A stretch of 64,000 nt of DNA from CAZCFB01 sp964511535 (lineage in GTDB: Bacteria > Myxococcota_A > Polyangia > GCA-2747355 > CAZCFB01), in assembly GCA_964511535.1 (NCBI GenBank), contig CAZEFW010000005.1, positions 62,001-126,000 of the forward strand. The letters run 5' to 3'. The notes beneath the pieces are model-generated. The model worked only from the letters and a program-made list of their open reading frames with translations, was not told the origin of the DNA and ran no database searches. Shown here in pieces: positions 60,609 to 64,000 of the stretch (within the stretch, counting starts at the first letter, position 1; every line of letters begins with the position of its first letter). The translations under genes and the position numbers were made by a program.

Positions 60609-62402
60609 CTACTCTTTGAGCAGGCTGACCTTGCCGTCCTTCACCGTGTACAGGTTCGGCGTGGAGCTCCGGGCCCCCTTGTCGTCGAACCGCAGAGGCC
60701 CGGTCAGCCCCGTTGGCCCCCGCTTCAGGTCCCCGCGCAGCAGGACCACCCCATCCCGGGCCAAGGCCTCGAGCAGGGTGGGCGGCCGGCCGAGGCTCGC
60801 CGCCATGGCCGCTGCCGCCGCCCCGGTGGCCGGGTCGCCCGGGTCGGGCAGGAAGCCCGGCGCCATGACCGCCCCCTCCAGGTAACGCGACGCGGTGGCC
60901 AGGTCGCGGCTGCCGAGCCCGTCAGCGGTGGCCAGCAGCCACACCCTCCGCCGGCGGTCCTTGCCCGAGGAGATGGTCTGGCCGGAGGCCCAGAGCCCCT
61001 CGCGCGCCAGGGCTGGCGCCAGCAGGGACAGCGCCCGACCGGTATCTGGCACCAGCAGCGCGTCGAAGCGCAGCTTCGCCAGCTTCCTGGCCTGGGCCGT
61101 GAACGAGTGCGTACCCGCGGGGTAGGTCACCTCCGCGATGACCTTCAGGCCGAGGTCCCGGGCCGCTGCCCTGGCCCATCGCGCCATGGCAGCGCCGAAC
61201 TTGTGGGTCGGCGCCAGGATGCACAGCTTGCGCGCTCCGCCCGTGCGCGCGGCGTGGCCCAGCAGGGCCGAGACCCGATCCCGGTTGGGGTGCACCAGCC
61301 GCAGGGACGTGGGGGCAGGTCGGGTGCCGCTCATGCGTGGCGCCGTGACCACGAACGGGACCCCATGTCCGGCTGCCTCGGCGGCGACCGCGCGGGCCGC
61401 GGCCGGGTTCAGGGTGCCCACCAGGGCCCGCACCCCGCGCTGCTCGAGCAGCTCTCGCGCCGCCTTCGCCGCGTTGGTGGCGCTGTCCCGGATCACCAGC
61501 TGCACGCCTCCCGCGGCGCCAGGCTCGGCCCCCTCGAGCGCCCCCGCCAGCAGCTGCTCACCCGCCGCCTTCAGCCGGCCGCTGAGCGGGACGAGCAGCC
61601 CCACCGGCGCTGCTGCGCCATCTGCCCCCGGGGCGAGGCCGTGCTTGCGCATGGCTCCACCGGAGCGGGCGAGCACCTTCGCCGCCTCGTCCGTCGCCCC
61701 GGCGCCGCGGGCCAGGCCCGCCAGGCGGCGGGCACATAACGCGGCCAGCAGCGAGCCGTCCGCTGCCCCCTCGAGCAGCGCCTGCAGCGCCTCGCGGTTC
61801 AGCTGCCGGTCCACCACCTCCTCCAGCTGCGCCCTGGCCAGCGCCCGCTCGGCGGCCTCGTCGGTGATGTTGTACCAGCGATGGAGGTAGGTGGCGGCGG
61901 CCCGGGGATGCTCCAGCTGCGCAGACGCCAGGGACAGGGCGGCCAGCAGCGGCGCCTGGTCCTTCTCCTCCATGAGATCAGCGAAGGGCAGCAGCAGGGA
62001 GCGCCCCTCCTTGTAGTTGCCCTGTCGAACCGCCACCAGCCCGAGGTAGTAGCGCGCCTTGAGCCCCACGGTGTCGCCTGCCGGCCGCCTGGCAGGGGTC
62101 GCGAGTTGGTCCCGCGCCCGGGCCAGCTGTCCTGCGCGCAGGGCCAGCCGCCCGCGGTAGACCCGGGCCAGGGGCGCCAGCGGATCCGACGGGTATCGCT
62201 GGATGAACGCCTCGAAGGCCCGGTCCGCGGCGTCCGGCTTCCTGGTCTGGAACGCCTTGAGCGCCACCGAGAAGCTCTGCTCGGCCGCCTTGTCCTCGGT
62301 CTTGACCGCCGGGGCGGCCGCGGGATCGAAGTGGCGTGGGCAGCCGCTCAGGACGCAAATTCCGGCGAGAGTGGCCAGGGTAAATTTGAAGTTCGCGCGC
62401 AT
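60609..62402 (-). CDS. LpoA/LivJ-like periplasmic-binding lipoprotein with TPR N-terminus
   Basis: A 597-residue lipoprotein (lipobox LSGC, Cys21). Residues 30-230 are TPR-like (FQTRKPDAADRAFEAFIQRY); residues 265-597 form a type I periplasmic-binding fold (PVGLLVPLSGRLKAAGEQLL, GVRALVGTLNPAAARAVAA, CILAPTHKFGAAMARW). The combination TPR plus periplasmic-binding domain is that of LpoA, the outer-membrane activator of penicillin-binding protein 1a; amino-acid-binding proteins share the second half. GAGGGAG lies just before the ATG. Confidence 0.8.
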   Translation of the reverse strand: MRANFKFTLATLAGICVLSGCPRHFDPAAAPAVKTEDKAAEQSFSVALKAFQTRKPDAADRAFEAFIQRYPSDPLAPLARVYRGRLALRAGQLARARDQLATPARRPAGDTVGLKARYYLGLVAVRQGNYKEGRSLLLPFADLMEEKDQAPLLAALSLASAQLEHPRAAATYLHRWYNITDEAAERALARAQLEEVVDRQLNREALQALLEGAADGSLLAALCARRLAGLARGAGATDEAAKVLARSGGAMRKHGLAPGADGAAAPVGLLVPLSGRLKAAGEQLLAGALEGAEPGAAGGVQLVIRDSATNAAKAARELLEQRGVRALVGTLNPAAARAVAAEAAGHGVPFVVTAPRMSGTRPAPTSLRLVHPNRDRVSALLGHAARTGGARKLCILAPTHKFGAAMARWARAAARDLGLKVIAEVTYPAGTHSFTAQARKLAKLRFDALLVPDTGRALSLLAPALAREGLWASGQTISSGKDRRRRVWLLATADGLGSRDLATASRYLEGAVMAPGFLPDPGDPATGAAAAAMAASLGRPPTLLEALARDGVVLLRGDLKRGPTGLTGPLRFDDKGARSSTPNLYTVKDGKVSLLKE

Positions 62403-62500
62403 GTCTCCCTCATTTATCGGCCATGCTGGAGCTGTTGTCAGCTTTAGACCGGATGGGGCCGGCTGTTCATTCTACGGCCGGGGAGGGGAGTGATGGCCCC

Positions 62501-62518
62501 GGCGCCCGATTGGGCGCC
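62501..62518. other. Perfect GC hairpin between the last two genes
   Basis: GGCGCCC-GATT-GGGCGCC lies 40 bp past the stop of the repeat-module gene. It has no T-run, so it is either a weak terminator or another member of the hairpin class. Confidence 0.4.
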
Positions 62519-62557
62519 AAAGGGAGGGGCGCGGAGGGCCCCGGGGGAGGAGCTGAC

Positions 62558-64000
62558 CTACGGGTTGATGGTGTAGGCCGCCGCGCTGCTGATGCCCTCG
62601 GCGGACAGGGTGCTGCCCGAGCGCCGGCTGTAGACCCGCAGGGTCCAGGCGCCGGTGGGCTCGCCGGTGGTGTCCCAGGCATAGCTCGTGGAGCTGGTCC
62701 AGTCCTGCAGCAGCCGGAACTGGCCGTTGGGCTGCCAGCCCAGGTACTTGTACTCGGCCGTGGCGCCGCCGGTGCAGGTGGCGCCGCCGGTGATGGTCAC
62801 GGTGGCGCCCACGGTGACGGGGGACGCCGGCGAGGGCGAGATGGTGGCCGCGTTGCAGTAGTTGGTGCCGCCGGTGATGGTGTGCGTGTACGGCCCGCCC
62901 GCGGCCTCGAACGGCTCGGAGCTGCCCGCCAGCCTGGCGTAGTAGTAGAAGGTGTGAGTGCCCGTCTGGGAAGCGCTGGTGTCCCAGGTGTAGTTGGTGG
63001 TGGCGCCGTAGGCCTTGATCTGCCGCCACAGGCCGTCGGGGCCTCTGCGAATGATTCGGTGCTCCGACGACGCGGGGCAGGTCGGGTTGCCGGTGATGGT
63101 GACGTTGGTGCCCGACGCGGTGGGGCTGGTGGGCGCGAAGGACGCGCTGGCCGCGGTGCAGAAATTCACGCCGCCGGAGATGGTGGCGTACTGGAACGCG
63201 GATCGGCCCTCGAAGTTGAGCGAGCTGCCCTGCCTGCGCACCAGCACCCGCAGGCTGTGCAGGCCGTTGAAGGTGGTGCTGGCCGAGGTGACCCACGAGT
63301 AGCTGCCCGAGGCGGCCCAGTCACGGAGGGTGGTGGTGCGACCGGTGGGCTGCTTGTCCACGAACTTGTACTCGGCGGTGGCGCCCGAGGAGCAGGTGGA
63401 GCCGGCGGTGAGGCTCACTGACGTTCCGGCGCTGACCGCCCCGGACGGCGTGGCGTTCAGGGTTGCCGAGCCGCAGTAGGCGGCGCCGCCGGTGAGGGTG
63501 AACGCGCCGCTCGACTTGACGTCGTAGCCGGCGATGGCCTTGCTGCCCACCCTGCGAATGAAGGTGTAGAGAGTATAGGCACCGTCCAGCCAGCCGGTGG
63601 TGTCCCAGTTATAGGTGGTGCCGGTGCCGAAGTCGCGGAGGAAGCGCCACTGGCCCGCGGGGTCCAACACCATGAACTTGTACTCCGGGGCGGCGCCAGC
63701 CGGGCAAGTGGACGCCCCGGTCAGCGTGACGGTCGTGCCCGCCGCGGCCGTGGAGACAGACGGGGTCACGGTGCCGCCCGTGCAGTACCGGCGGCCGCCG
63801 GTGATGGTGTACAACGCCTTGGTCGAGAAGCCCTCGAAGGCGTCGTTGACGCCCTGAGCGCGCACTCGCACCATCACCTTGTGGCCGTCGCGGAAGGCGT
63901 TGGTGGTGTCCCAGGCGTAGGTGGTGGTGGCGCTGTAGCCACGCAGCGTGCCCCAAAGCCCGGTGGGCTCCTGGACCAGGAACGCGTACTCGGGGGTGCC
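62558..64000 (-). CDS. C-terminal part of a modular repeat protein (about 103-residue modules)
   Basis: Open from the window edge to a stop at 62558; 480 residues are visible and the N-terminus lies outside. It consists of four junctions and about 4.7 copies of a module: a Cys-containing strand pair (ITGG-x-x-YC and GxTC), then PEYKF, a W/F-R-x-L-x-D/Y strand, TxYxWDTT and a Gly-His/Thr segment with RRxG. Two conserved Cys per copy may form a disulfide. The layout suggests an extracellular adhesin or polysaccharide-binding rod. It lies upstream of the LpoA/LivJ-like gene on the same strand. Confidence 0.78.
   Translation of the reverse strand, partial: GTPEYAFLVQEPTGLWGTLRGYSATTTYAWDTTNAFRDGHKVMVRVRAQGVNDAFEGFSTKALYTITGGRRYCTGGTVTPSVSTAAAGTTVTLTGASTCPAGAAPEYKFMVLDPAGQWRFLRDFGTGTTYNWDTTGWLDGAYTLYTFIRRVGSKAIAGYDVKSSGAFTLTGGAAYCGSATLNATPSGAVSAGTSVSLTAGSTCSSGATAEYKFVDKQPTGRTTTLRDWAASGSYSWVTSASTTFNGLHSLRVLVRRQGSSLNFEGRSAFQYATISGGVNFCTAASASFAPTSPTASGTNVTITGNPTCPASSEHRIIRRGPDGLWRQIKAYGATTNYTWDTSASQTGTHTFYYYARLAGSSEPFEAAGGPYTHTITGGTNYCNAATISPSPASPVTVGATVTITGGATCTGGATAEYKYLGWQPNGQFRLLQDWTSSTSYAWDTTGEPTGAWTLRVYSRRSGSTLSAEGISSAAAYTINP

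Overview
The window is GC-rich, densely coded DNA that most likely comes from a myxobacterium-like member of the Myxococcota (former Deltaproteobacteria). The evidence is a MYXO-CTERM-like sorting tail on a secreted heparinase-fold protein, many cysteine-rich lipoproteins, double-FHA zinc-ribbon proteins, a PilT paralogue, a PilZ protein and a thioester alpha-2-macroglobulin lipoprotein. Two runs of exactly 100 N (12857-12956 and 31934-32033) show a scaffolded draft or metagenome assembly. I see no tRNA, rRNA, CRISPR array, prophage or complete insertion sequence.

Layout. 1-6 kb: the 5' part of a B12-binding radical SAM gene, a divergent heparinase-like gene, a protein with helical repeats and a pilT-like ATPase. 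6-12 kb, minus strand: a repeat-rich spacer, a degenerate aspartic-protease-like lipoprotein, mlaC, a TolC-like protein, an NTF2-like membrane protein, a cold-shock protein and a SHOCT lipoprotein. 12-19 kb, minus strand: a damaged SGNH hydrolase, an alpha/beta hydrolase, and a translationally coupled operon of a WecG/TagA glycosyltransferase, a polyprenyl-phosphate sugar transferase and an Omp85/BamA-like protein. 19-31 kb, plus strand: a giant acyl-CoA dehydratase activase-like protein behind a TetR-style operator, glnB-glnA, psd, a methyltransferase with a long disordered N-terminus, and a sigma-70 family factor.

31-45 kb: an IPT/TIG lipoprotein, a 121-bp repeat array, two double-FHA proteins, a TPR/HEAT giant, a PilZ protein, a degenerate glycogen-synthase-like protein, folD with a zinc peptidase, parA-parB, and two small acidic genes. 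45-64 kb: a GT2 glycosyltransferase, the alpha-2-macroglobulin, a GT87-like membrane protein, a DEDDy exonuclease, recD2, two paired membrane proteins, two Cys-rich secreted proteins, a trypsin-CAP fusion, an LpoA/LivJ-like lipoprotein and a partial gene of about 103-residue repeat modules.

How the genes may work together: much of the window concerns the envelope (polysaccharide initiation, outer-membrane insertion, lipid trafficking, secreted lipoproteins), signalling (FHA, PilZ, sigma factor) and housekeeping (nitrogen assimilation, one-carbon metabolism, chromosome partitioning, DNA repair). The points most worth a second look are an in-frame UGA exactly where an SGNH hydrolase should carry its catalytic Asp; a repeated Thr motif in the methyltransferase tail that could be read by the FHA proteins; a run of genes lacking Shine-Dalgarno sites but carrying a -10-like hexamer 6-7 nt before the start (candidate leaderless mRNAs); and several families of intergenic repeats with 7- or 8-bp periods or three-base-loop hairpins, often abutting or covering stop codons.
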